Virus record (IMG/VR): IMGVR_UViG_3300002231_001865 | Span: 1-20,828 of that record | Direction: 5' to 3' (one strand) | Length of the DNA: 20,828 bases | Source: a virus | Shown: positions 5,000-12,794 of the stretch, one piece after another | How the letters are laid out: each line of letters starts with the position of its first letter | How positions within the stretch are numbered: the stretch's first letter is position 1 | Position numbers and translations under genes: made by a program | Notes under the pieces: model-generated | Told to the model about the DNA's origin: nothing | The model's input: the letters and a program-made list of their open reading frames with translations, nothing else | The model's database searches: none

Positions 5000-5302
5000 A
5001 TGGCATGGAAGGCGGACAAAGACTCAATCACTGTCGATCTGGCAGCGGGAGACCAGCAACTTACTGAGAAGCCCATCAAACTGCACGGGATCTATATTGA
5101 TGAGAAAGTGGTGGGTGACAGCGTTGTCCAGGATGGTACCGCGACGAACGTGCCGGCGGCGGGTTCCATGACAATCCCGGACGGCTCTCTCCCCGGTCGC
5201 CAGATATCTGGAGGAGATACCGAGTTCTATCGCTACCTGCAGATCGTTTCAGGCGGTTCGGGCAAGATCACGATTTTCTTCTACCAGAAGCTACAGCAAT
5301 GA
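5000..5302 (+). CDS. Small beta-rich virion-associated protein (putative)
   Basis: The ATG follows the upstream stop directly. The 100-residue protein is composed of alternating strands and Gly/Asp turns (I-T-V-D-L-A-A-G-D, I-P-D-G-S-L-P-G-R), ending in K-I-T-I-F-F-Y-Q. It has no Cys, signal or membrane segment. Composition and position within a block of similar proteins suggest a small decoration or fibre-base protein. It is likely made from the same message as 4028-4999. Confidence 0.55.
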   Translation: MAWKADKDSITVDLAAGDQQLTEKPIKLHGIYIDEKVVGDSVVQDGTATNVPAAGSMTIPDGSLPGRQISGGDTEFYRYLQIVSGGSGKITIFFYQKLQQ

Positions 5303-5499
5303 CAGATGACGCATATCCAGCGGTAGATCCGGCCAACGTGATCACCAGTCCACTGGATAGCGAGGGCAATGTACTTACAGCAGACAGTGATGCAAAGGAA
5401 GTCCTTTGGGCTGTACTGCGCGAACTCAGATTACTGAACGTCCGGTTTGAAGAGGCGTTTGAGACACATATCAGCGAGGCTGACATCAATGAGAATTGA
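5299..5499 (+). CDS. Small acidic protein with short helical segment
   Basis: ATG 5299 overlaps the previous stop as ATGA. The 66 residues are acidic. The first half reads like an extended beta arm (D-P-A-N-V-I-T-S-P-L-D-S-E-G-N-V-L). Residues about 33-58 form an amphipathic helix (A-V-L-R-E-L-R-L-L-N-V-R-F-E-E-A-F). Short helix-plus-arm proteins of this kind are common among phage structural genes. No specific assignment. Confidence 0.55.
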   Translation: MTDDAYPAVDPANVITSPLDSEGNVLTADSDAKEVLWAVLRELRLLNVRFEEAFETHISEADINEN

Positions 5500-6022
5500 A
5501 GGACGTAGCGGAAATATTGTTGAGGTCGATGACGACGGGTATCTCCAGAGCCGATCGATTATAGAAGATCCATTTATGCGGGCCTCAAGGCAGGGTAAGG
5601 CGTGGACGTTCGAGGCGCCGACCATCGACATTGACGCAGGGGATACTATCCTTTTTATCAAGAACACGGCTGATGATTCACTGTTCCTGCACAGCATCTT
5701 ACTTAACGGATCCAACGTGATCTGTGAGTACGATCTTGGACTTGGCAAAGCGACGACCACCCCGGCGGGTACAGACGTTGTACCGCAGAGCACGAACACA
5801 GAGTTCACCAAAGACTCTGAGACGAACGCCAAGACGGATGAGACTGCTGTGGCAACAGCGACCGTCATGATGCGGTTTTGGACGGTGGTGGCGGGCACCG
5901 GTGCGCAGCCGCCCGAATACTCGCTTCACGGCCTGATCCTTGGCAAGAACCACTATGTCCAGGTGAACCAGGTCACGGAGTCCACATCGGGTTCGGTGTT
6001 AATCAAGGCCTATCGCGAATAA
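5489..6022 (+). CDS. Beta-rich structural protein (putative decoration or head fibre)
   Basis: I start at ATG 5489, overlapping the previous gene by 11 nt. The frame is open to a TTG at 5447, but that would overlap far more. The 177-residue protein begins with a strand-rich section (I-E-G-R-S-G-N-I-V-E-V-D-D-D-G-Y-L). A jelly-roll-like middle follows (F-E-A-P-T-I-D-I-D-A-G-D-T-I-L-F-I), then a long Thr/Asp-rich loop and a C-terminal strand pair. Composition matches the neighbouring virion-like proteins. Likely exposed on the particle; unproven. Confidence 0.6.
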   Translation: MRIEGRSGNIVEVDDDGYLQSRSIIEDPFMRASRQGKAWTFEAPTIDIDAGDTILFIKNTADDSLFLHSILLNGSNVICEYDLGLGKATTTPAGTDVVPQSTNTEFTKDSETNAKTDETAVATATVMMRFWTVVAGTGAQPPEYSLHGLILGKNHYVQVNQVTESTSGSVLIKAYRE

Positions 6023-6038
6023 CCAGTTTCCAGGGGAA

Positions 6039-6063
6039 GTGACGCCCCCGGCATCAGCGTCAC
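6039..6063 (+). other. Intergenic hairpin
   Basis: GTGACGC (6039-6045) pairs perfectly with GCGTCAC (6057-6063) across an 11-nt loop. It lies between two virion-like genes with no T-run after it, so message stability or processing is more likely than termination. Confidence 0.4.
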
Positions 6064-6094
6064 ACCTACTTACCTACTTTCGGAGAAAGAGAAA

Positions 6095-6493
6095 ATGGTT
6101 GCAAAGAGAATTGGCGCTAACCAGTTCGATGTGAACGAGGTTGCAGGCGTCACGATGACAGTTGGTACAGAGGCAACGAACGTGATCAACGTGGTTTGCC
6201 AATTGACCGACACGAACGGTGATGACGTTGCGGTTGGATGCGCACTGCTTGCGTATCTATCCGACGATGCGGCTGGTGCAACGGCTGGTACAGCTCATAG
6301 CACTTCGCCGGCAATCGGCACGGACGGTTTGATCAACATCCTGCTGACTGACCTGGCGTGGCTGGTGACGTTTGAAGACGATGGTGATGCGGACCTGGAC
6401 TTCACGGACAGTGGCGCGCAGACCGTCTATCTGAATTTCGTCTTGCCCTCTGGGCTGGTCGTACACAGTGGCGCGATCACTCACGCTGCATAA
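6095..6493 (+). CDS. Beta-sandwich virion protein (putative)
   Basis: The 132 residues are rich in Ala, Gly, Thr, Asp and Val with almost no Lys. Strands alternate with acidic turns (T-D-T-N-G-D-D-V-A-V, E-D-D-G-D-A-D-L-D-F). This resembles an Ig-like or bacterial-surface beta-sandwich of the sort used on phage heads and fibres. The central section (G-T-D-G-L-I-N-I-L-L-T-D) and the final strand (G-L-V-V-H-S-G-A-I-T) resemble segments in the next gene. GGAG upstream fits ATG 6095. It is directly followed by a strong terminator, so it may be the last gene of a separately dosed message. Confidence 0.6.
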   Translation: MVAKRIGANQFDVNEVAGVTMTVGTEATNVINVVCQLTDTNGDDVAVGCALLAYLSDDAAGATAGTAHSTSPAIGTDGLINILLTDLAWLVTFEDDGDADLDFTDSGAQTVYLNFVLPSGLVVHSGAITHAA

Positions 6494-6525
6494 GATCTGA
6501 TCCGCCTATGGTGGAAACATTTGAG

Positions 6526-6553
6526 GGGCTGTCTTCGGGCAGCCCTTTTCTTT
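6526..6553 (+). terminator. Intrinsic terminator with UUCG tetraloop
   Basis: GGGCTGTC (6526-6533) pairs with GGCAGCCC (6538-6545) across a TTCG loop, followed by TTTTCTTT at 6546-6553. UUCG loops make very stable hairpins. The terminator stands between two virion-like genes on the same strand, and I see no convincing promoter after it. It would give graded expression, with more of the upstream proteins than of the packaging genes. Confidence 0.85.
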
Positions 6554-6608
6554 AACCCGTAATAAGGCAGGCAGCACGCCTGTCTGTCATTTATAAACGG
6601 AGGTACCC

Positions 6609-7319
6609 ATGCGGTACGAACCCGGAACATTTGGAAAAGCAGTAATTGGCGTAGGCGCCCGCTTCATCCTGGGCAAGAACGCCGTCATTGATATTCAGCA
6701 AAGCGATGGCACTTTTACGACCATTGACCTGCTGGAACTGGCAGCAATCGACTCAATCGGTGCTGCGGATCTCGCGAAGATCGACGGGATCACGAATGGT
6801 ACGCAGGCGGCTGGTAAGGCTGTTGTGGCAGACGCCAACGTAAATACTGGGGTCTCGAAGGTCACGGAACTCCATATTGGGGCGTCCGGCTCTGAAACGC
6901 AGGTTACGTCAACTGCGGCGGAATTGAACCTACTGGATGGCCAGATTGCGAGTGCCGTGCCGGTATTGACAGCCGGGGCGGCGACTGACGAGATGGATAT
7001 TACCATCACGGTCAAGGACGCGGCCGGCGCGACGATTGCAGATAGCCATCATTTGGAAGTCTGGATCACCGATGATGCTGACGCACTGACGCTGACGGGT
7101 ACTGCGGCAAGCGGCGCCCTCACAGCAGTTGATGGCGGCATCTTGTCTGTGCTTACGGCGAAAAAGCACATTACCTGTGTTACGCCGGCAACGGGCGTTA
7201 TCAACCTGTCTCTCGTGGATAGCGCGAACACGGCAGGCGAGTATGTGGTAGTCAAGCTGCCTAACGGCCTGTTCTCCATATCTGCCGCAAGCGTATCCGG
7301 CAGTTACGAAGGCGGATAA
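6609..7319 (+). CDS. Fibre-like structural protein
   Basis: The 236-residue protein has GGAGG five bases before ATG 6609. Residues about 57-68 (K-I-D-G-I-T-N-G-T) and 104-111 (A-E-L-N-L-L-D-G) are motifs often seen in phage tail- and head-fibre shafts. The rest is Ala/Thr/Asp/Val-rich beta structure. Residues about 130-225 resemble the 6095 gene product in layout (strand, Asp turn, G-x-L-[TS]-x-x-x-G-G-I-L), suggesting shared ancestry. No Cys-rich, membrane or enzymatic motifs. Probably a head fibre or decoration protein, since the tail genes are far downstream. Confidence 0.65.
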   Translation: MRYEPGTFGKAVIGVGARFILGKNAVIDIQQSDGTFTTIDLLELAAIDSIGAADLAKIDGITNGTQAAGKAVVADANVNTGVSKVTELHIGASGSETQVTSTAAELNLLDGQIASAVPVLTAGAATDEMDITITVKDAAGATIADSHHLEVWITDDADALTLTGTAASGALTAVDGGILSVLTAKKHITCVTPATGVINLSLVDSANTAGEYVVVKLPNGLFSISAASVSGSYEGG

Positions 7320-7332
7320 TAGTACACAGCTT

Positions 7333-7360
7333 CCCAGGGACGGCCTCGGCCCTCCCTGGG
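7333..7360 (+). other. GC-rich hairpin upstream of terminase genes
   Basis: CCCAGGG (7333-7339) is perfectly complementary to CCCTGGG (7354-7360). The loop also contains GGCC repeated around TC. No T-run follows. This may be an RNA processing or attenuation structure. A DNA packaging recognition site is another possibility, since cos and pac sites often lie near terS, but nothing here proves that. Confidence 0.4.
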
Positions 7361-7394
7361 GTGCCAGACAATTACCCTCAACAGACGGTGATTT

Positions 7395-7982
7395 ATGGAC
7401 TTTGAACGCAAACCGGAATTCGATCGTCCGCCGGAAATAACGGACGACCGCCACTGGGCGTGGATCCTACTGGTAGTAGCGGGGACCAACGCGTCCGCGG
7501 CCGCCCGCGAGGTGGGTTATACAGAGAAGTACTCGAAGAATCAGGGCCACCGGCTCCGAAGGCGGTATAAGGAGGTCCTGGAGAAACTGATCAAGGAGGA
7601 TCTGGACTACCTGGAGTCCAATGCACACCGGATCTTAGCTGCAACTGCAGCGCTGGCTTATTCAAATATGGACAATTACCTAGTCGAGGTATTGATTCCA
7701 GAGGAAGTCGATGAGGACGGCGTTGTTATTGAGAGCGCCCGGAGGGAATTCAGGTTTAAACCGTGGGATGAGATTGATATCGCAGACAAGGCCGCAATTA
7801 GGAGAATTGAGACCAAGCCTGATGGGACCATTAACATTTGGTTGCACGGGAAGGAGAGGCCGCTGGAACTGCTGGGCCAACACGAGAGCCTTTGGGGCAA
7901 GGAGATTGGCGAGAGAACGGTAGTTCACCTCAACAATCATTACGGCCCGGATGCGCCGACGTTCCCAGAAAATGTTGGCTAA
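7395..7982 (+). CDS. terS: Terminase small subunit
   Basis: The 195-residue protein binds the packaging start site and recruits the large subunit. Residues about 24-60 form the helix-turn-helix region typical of the Terminase_2/XtmA type (W-I-L-L-V-V-A-G-T-N-A-S-A-A-A-R-E-V-G-Y). A coiled-coil-like helical section follows to about 95. The C-terminal part has the I-K/R...L-H-G-K-E-R-P-L-E-L-L-G-Q-H motif seen near the end of many small subunits. A GGTGA precedes ATG 7395. It overlaps the large-subunit frame by 32 nt, and that pairing strengthens the call. Confidence 0.8.
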   Translation: MDFERKPEFDRPPEITDDRHWAWILLVVAGTNASAAAREVGYTEKYSKNQGHRLRRRYKEVLEKLIKEDLDYLESNAHRILAATAALAYSNMDNYLVEVLIPEEVDEDGVVIESARREFRFKPWDEIDIADKAAIRRIETKPDGTINIWLHGKERPLELLGQHESLWGKEIGERTVVHLNNHYGPDAPTFPENVG

Positions 7983-10578
7983 GGACTATTTCCCGATACG
8001 CCGGGTAGCGATGAGGACGGCGGCCGAGGTTAGGGAGCGATATATCAACTATATCGCCCTGCCCACCGCAGAGAAGTTTCACGCGCAAACAGGGATTAAC
8101 CGGTTTGTCATGGGCCATTTTGCTAGCGGCAAGACGGTGATGATGATCCAGGAGCTGATCCGTGAGGCGCAGCTCCAGCGGATATTTTTGCAGCGCCGAT
8201 GCTCTCGCTTTGCGATTATCCGTAATACGTACCCACAGCTCAAATCGACAACGATCAAGACTTTTCAGCAGTGGCTACCAGAGGATATCTGCCCGATCAC
8301 CTATGGCTCGCCAATTATTGGTCGGTATCGCCATGGCATGCCGGACGGCACGACGATCGATATAGAGTTTGTGTTTATCGCGCTTGATAAGCCGAAACAT
8401 GTGGCCAACCTGCTTTCAATGGAATTGACGGGCGCCATGATCCATGAATTCCGAGAAGTGCCCAAGGCGATTGTTGATGCGGTTGGTGGCAGGGTAGGAC
8501 GGTTTCCCGCACCCAAGGACGGGGGCTGGGCTCGTAAGTTCGTGATAGGGGATTCAAACCCGCCGGACGACGATCATTGGATATTCACCTCGTTTGAAGA
8601 TCCGGAGCATGATCTATACGTAGGGGATAATCCGGACTGGTGGCTTTTTAAGCAGCCGCCAGCGATTGTTAAGGGCAGGAATGGCTGGGAGCCAAATAAA
8701 GGCCAGGTCCAGGGGATACCGCCCGCAGAGAACTGGATCAATGTAGAAAACCTGGAGATCGGCCAGACATGCACTCTGGAGGAGGCGTCTTTCAAGTATT
8801 GGATGGACATGATCCCGAACAAGACTGCCCAATGGATCAAGGTCTATCTGGAAGGCAAATACGGCACCATCTCAGATGGCCTGCCGGTATACGGCGATCA
8901 CTGGGGGGGCGCATTTCATACCTCTGAATACGACCTAGTCCCGATAAAGAACAGGGATATCTTTCTTGGATGGGACTGGGGGTTGTGCTATGACGATCAA
9001 ACGGAAGTACTGACAAGGGACGGCTGGAAACTGTTTAAGGACGTTGACGAGAAGATTGATACCGTTGCGACCCGGGACCCGAAGACTGGGCGTATGTCAT
9101 ACACGGGCATCAATTTCAAAGTGGACAGGCAGTACAAGGGGCCGATGCTGCAGTGCGAGACCCAGAACGTCAATTTTTGTGTTACACCCGAGCATAGGAT
9201 TCCTTATACGAAACGGGATTACCCGGGGGATGTGAGGTTTGCAGAGGCAGGGTGGGTTCGAGATCATTCTACAGCGCATTTGTATGTCGATTTGGTTAGT
9301 GTATGGGAGGGGAAGAACCCGCGAGAGATATTCGGGATGGAACCGCATGTGTTTGCTGGGTTTATGGGGATTTATCTATCAGAGGGGTGCGTAGATAAAA
9401 AGTATGGCCGGATAATTATTTATCAGAATGTCCGGGATAGAGAAATTCAAGAACTCCTTGACAGAACTGGTCTGGTCTGGAAGTACTCCAAATACGGTAA
9501 GACTGGCTCTTGGCGGTTGAGGAACAATAATCTGGCAGATTTTCTCAGGCCTCTGGGGAAATCATATGAAAAGAGAATTCCAGGAATTGTTCGGGATCTC
9601 TCTCAGGGCTGCCTTCGAGAATTTATTCGATTCTTCACTATTGGTGATGGTCATATTCGAACCAGAAAGAATGGGTCTTTAGAACATGTGTGTTTCACAA
9701 CATCATTAGTAATGGCAGGGGATTTAGCAGAAATCGCACAGAAGATTGGCTGGTACACATCCCAGACGGTGGTACAGCCGCAGTCAAGTGTGATCATGGA
9801 AGGGAATACTGCCAGGGTTATTCAGTCAAGGCGTATTGGGTACGCAATCATATTTAAGAAGAAGGCGAAGCGAGCAGAGCTGCTAAAGACGGCATGGAGT
9901 GAAGTCGAGTACGATGGCCGGATATATTGTCTGAACGTCCCCTACCACACTCTATATATCAGAAGGAATGGAAGGCCGTCTTGGAACGGGAATACCCCAG
10001 CATGTATTGTTGGGCAGATGATGCCAAGCGGACAACTCCGAATTCTGGAGGAATTCTGCGCTACCTCGATGGGGCTACGGAATTTCGCTGAGAATGTGGT
10101 CAGGCCGGTTATCTCGACAAAATATAGAGGACGGAAGATACAGTCGGAGGGTGATCCATCTGGGCGCAGCAGGGATTATGAGGAGCACGATGCTTTTCAG
10201 ATTTGTAATGATGTGTTCAAGGCGGATAGGGGCGGATTTTTCACCAACCCGTCTTCAACGAACGATTTGCGGCCGAGATTGGAATCTGTGCGTTTCTTTC
10301 TCAGTAGGACGATAGGGGCGGGCCAGCCAGCATTTCTGATCGACCCGCGCTGCAAGATGTTGATTCGGGGCTTTGAAGGGCATTACAGATACAGAATGAT
10401 GCAGATTGTGGGTGAGACGAAGTATTACGCGACCCCAGATAAAAACGCCTGGAGTCATCCGCATGATGCGCTGCAGGCGCTGTGCCTAATGATCAGCCCT
10501 GGGACGGATCAACGGACAGAACTCCCGTTAATGGGACAGGCGCATGCACGGCCATTGGATAAGGTGACTAATTTTTGA
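7951..10578 (+). CDS. terL: Terminase large subunit, interrupted by an intein
   Basis: The precursor is 875 residues. Removing the intein (346-681) leaves 539, an ordinary TerL size. The ATPase part has a Walker A G55-H-F-A-S-G-K61-T62, a Walker B-like A-M-I-H-E166 whose usual first acidic residue is His, and a coupling motif D-S-N-P-P-D. The RuvC-like nuclease has D342 in G-W-D-W-G, D735 in G-D-P-S-G and D839 in S-H-P-H-D-A. It cuts concatemers and powers DNA into the prohead through the portal. ATG 7951 overlaps terS by 32 nt and lacks a strong ribosome binding site; in-frame ATG 7972 is an alternative. The stop overlaps the portal start. Confidence 0.92.
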   Translation: MRRRSQKMLAKDYFPIRRVAMRTAAEVRERYINYIALPTAEKFHAQTGINRFVMGHFASGKTVMMIQELIREAQLQRIFLQRRCSRFAIIRNTYPQLKSTTIKTFQQWLPEDICPITYGSPIIGRYRHGMPDGTTIDIEFVFIALDKPKHVANLLSMELTGAMIHEFREVPKAIVDAVGGRVGRFPAPKDGGWARKFVIGDSNPPDDDHWIFTSFEDPEHDLYVGDNPDWWLFKQPPAIVKGRNGWEPNKGQVQGIPPAENWINVENLEIGQTCTLEEASFKYWMDMIPNKTAQWIKVYLEGKYGTISDGLPVYGDHWGGAFHTSEYDLVPIKNRDIFLGWDWGLCYDDQTEVLTRDGWKLFKDVDEKIDTVATRDPKTGRMSYTGINFKVDRQYKGPMLQCETQNVNFCVTPEHRIPYTKRDYPGDVRFAEAGWVRDHSTAHLYVDLVSVWEGKNPREIFGMEPHVFAGFMGIYLSEGCVDKKYGRIIIYQNVRDREIQELLDRTGLVWKYSKYGKTGSWRLRNNNLADFLRPLGKSYEKRIPGIVRDLSQGCLREFIRFFTIGDGHIRTRKNGSLEHVCFTTSLVMAGDLAEIAQKIGWYTSQTVVQPQSSVIMEGNTARVIQSRRIGYAIIFKKKAKRAELLKTAWSEVEYDGRIYCLNVPYHTLYIRRNGRPSWNGNTPACIVGQMMPSGQLRILEEFCATSMGLRNFAENVVRPVISTKYRGRKIQSEGDPSGRSRDYEEHDAFQICNDVFKADRGGFFTNPSSTNDLRPRLESVRFFLSRTIGAGQPAFLIDPRCKMLIRGFEGHYRYRMMQIVGETKYYATPDKNAWSHPHDALQALCLMISPGTDQRTELPLMGQAHARPLDKVTNF
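8986..9993 (+). other. Intein with LAGLIDADG endonuclease inside TerL
   Basis: This is a 336-residue intein. It begins with Cys (C-Y-D-D-Q-T-E-V-L) and has a block B T-P-E-H at V-T-P-E-H-R-I. Two LAGLIDADG helices follow, F-A-G-F-M-G-I-Y-L-S-E-G and L-R-E-F-I-R-F-F-T-I-G-D-G, with acidic residues at intein positions 133 and 221. Block F is Y-H-T-L-Y-I-R-R-N-G, and it ends W-N-G-N before Thr. The penultimate residue is Gly rather than the usual His. Ligated exteins read G-W-D-W-G-L-T-P-A-C, restoring nuclease motif I. The endonuclease section (about 9300-9900) is visibly more AT-rich than the flanks, fitting horizontal spread. Splicing is inferred. Confidence 0.92.
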
Positions 10579-12794
10579 TTACCGATCATGAAGTGCAGTT
10601 GCTGCGGAAGGACAAGTCCAGAGCAATACGACTCGGCGAGCGCCTCGCGGGCGTTATCGAGCAAGCTGTCTATGACCGTCTGCCGTTCGAGGCCCGCTGG
10701 CTTGAGGATTTACGTCAGATCAACGAGATTATTCCCACAGTGGGCAAATCGAAAGATGACGTTTTTGCTCAGACGGGAATAGGCCGGGCGAACGTATTTG
10801 CCAATATCACACGCCCGAAGACAGAGACGGCCATCGCCCAGCTCGAGGAGATGAGCATACCCAATGACGACAAGAACTGGAGCATAAATCCGACACCGGT
10901 GCCCGAGATAGCCGGCGAGATGATGAATAACGAGATCGCGCAGAATGAACGCGGTCAGACCGTCGAAAACCCCGAGACAGGCGAGCCCTTCACTTGGTCC
11001 GAAGTAGCGGCCAAGACGATGGAGGAAGCTACCGACAAGGCCAAAGCGATGAGTCGGCAGATCGAAGACGATCTGGTTCAGACGCAGTTCAACGTGGTGC
11101 AACGTCAGGTCCAGAAGAGCGCGGTGATCTATGGCACAGGGATAATCAAAGGACCGATCAAAGAGGAGCGGATCAAGAAGAAGTGGCGGCAGCGCAACTA
11201 CGCCGATCTGGATGATCAGGGCAATATCGTTGGCCGAGGCAAGGATTGGGTCTTGGATATGGCCACGATCTCTCAGCCAGGGGCGGGCGTCGTGGATATC
11301 TGGAACGCATTCCCAGACCTCTCGGCACGGACGCTGAAGCAGTGTGAGTACTTTCTGGAGCGTTCCTACCACGTCAGAAAGTCGCTGGTGCAGCTCCAGC
11401 ACATCCCTGGCGTAAACCTCGAACAGCTCAAGCTGGCGATTGAGCGGGGGCCTGGTGAGTCGCAGACCCATGGCAGCACGTACATTGACCGGATGCGCGA
11501 GATCAATGGACAGATCCGGTTGATGAGCGATAACCGCTATGAGCAGTGGCGGTATCACGGCCCGGTTAATGGCGAGGACCTGATCGCAACGGGTGCCAGC
11601 ATTTATGGTGACATGAGCACGTCCCTGGACATGCAGGATGCCATTATCTGGATGGTGGGTAGTCAGCCGATCCGGGCGGTGCTGAACCCACTGGATTCAA
11701 AGGAATGGCCCTACGGCATCTTTGTATGGGAGGAGGACGACGCATCGATCTTCGGATTTGGCGTACCCTATCGAGTGCGCAATCCACAACGGATCATGAA
11801 CACGTCCTGGAACATGCTTCTGGACCATGCCGGCCACATCGCGGGCCCGCAGATTATTATTGACCGCAAATTGCTGGACCCTGTTGATAAGCAATGGGAC
11901 AACCTGCACCCATTCAAGGTCTGGCAGTTCAACGCGAAAGAGGCGGGGCCCAATCTCAAACCGGGCGATGTCTTCCACTTCGCGCAGATCGATTCCAATC
12001 AGGAAGCGATTGCGAATATATACGATATGGCCCGACTCCTCATGGATGAGGTCAGCCAGATTCAGACCCAAAATCAAGGGCTTGGGCAACAACAGAACAA
12101 GATGGGCGCGGACACGCTTGGTGGCATGATCCTGCTGCAGAATCAGAGCAGCGTGACGACCCGGCATCGCGTCCAGATGTGGGATGACAACATCATCAAG
12201 CCGATCATTACCCGGTTCTACGATTATGAGATGCAGTTCAACCCGAATGACGAGATTAAGGGAGACATGGAAGTCAATCCGAGAGGGACCTCGGCCCTTC
12301 TCGTCAAAGAACTGCAGACCAAGAGCTTGGTTGAGATGGCCAAACTGGGCGAGTCGGAGATCTACGCGCCGTATATCAAGCACGATGAAATCCTGAGACG
12401 GCTGCAGGCATCACTGCGCATCGAGGGCGAGGGCGTGGTCAAAAGCGAAGATGAGATCTCCCAGGAAGAACAGCAGGCTGCACAGCAGCAACAGCAACCG
12501 AGTCCGGAGGAGGAACTCAAGGAAGCGGAACTGGCGATCGATTCAGCCAGGGTCCAACTCGAGCAGCAGAAACTCCAAGTCATGGTGCAGCTCGCTATCC
12601 AGAAGATGGAGCATGAGGAGCGCATGGAGATGTTTAAACGTGCCAAAGAAGAAGGATTGAGTGATAAGCAACTCCAAGCCAAACTCTCCGAAACAGCGCT
12701 CAAAGAGTACAACACCAATGAGCGGTTCAAGGCTGAGGTTGATATAAAACTAAGGGAAGGCCAGACCGCCAATTACGGGCTGGAGGCGGCATGA
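10575..12794 (+). CDS. Portal protein, P22-like long type
   Basis: The 739-residue protein would form the dodecameric channel for DNA at one capsid vertex. Its length is close to P22 portal (about 725). It has an early basic/helical section, a large middle part, and a core near residues 510-560 with N-K-M-G-A-D-T-L-G-G-M-I-L-L-Q-N-Q and V-Q-M-W-D-D-N-I-I-K-P. That core is a pattern typical of podovirus portals. The C-terminus (about 625-739) is a Gln/Glu-rich helical extension with a short poly-Gln tract, suggesting a barrel or coiled coil inside the head. The TTG start overlaps the terL stop, with AAGGTGA upstream. The stop overlaps the sigma-factor start. Confidence 0.85.
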   Translation: MITDHEVQLLRKDKSRAIRLGERLAGVIEQAVYDRLPFEARWLEDLRQINEIIPTVGKSKDDVFAQTGIGRANVFANITRPKTETAIAQLEEMSIPNDDKNWSINPTPVPEIAGEMMNNEIAQNERGQTVENPETGEPFTWSEVAAKTMEEATDKAKAMSRQIEDDLVQTQFNVVQRQVQKSAVIYGTGIIKGPIKEERIKKKWRQRNYADLDDQGNIVGRGKDWVLDMATISQPGAGVVDIWNAFPDLSARTLKQCEYFLERSYHVRKSLVQLQHIPGVNLEQLKLAIERGPGESQTHGSTYIDRMREINGQIRLMSDNRYEQWRYHGPVNGEDLIATGASIYGDMSTSLDMQDAIIWMVGSQPIRAVLNPLDSKEWPYGIFVWEEDDASIFGFGVPYRVRNPQRIMNTSWNMLLDHAGHIAGPQIIIDRKLLDPVDKQWDNLHPFKVWQFNAKEAGPNLKPGDVFHFAQIDSNQEAIANIYDMARLLMDEVSQIQTQNQGLGQQQNKMGADTLGGMILLQNQSSVTTRHRVQMWDDNIIKPIITRFYDYEMQFNPNDEIKGDMEVNPRGTSALLVKELQTKSLVEMAKLGESEIYAPYIKHDEILRRLQASLRIEGEGVVKSEDEISQEEQQAAQQQQQPSPEEELKEAELAIDSARVQLEQQKLQVMVQLAIQKMEHEERMEMFKRAKEEGLSDKQLQAKLSETALKEYNTNERFKAEVDIKLREGQTANYGLEAA

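Noticed and set aside
6592-6597. TATAAA before the 6609 gene as a promoter -10
   Set aside because: No -35-like sequence at the right distance, and transcription would begin almost at the ATG, removing the ribosome binding site.
10710-12383. Long minus-strand open frames (282 and 228 codons) opposite the portal gene
   Set aside because: They mirror the codon structure of a well-supported + strand gene, have no recognisable motifs or ribosome binding sites, and all other genes are on the + strand.
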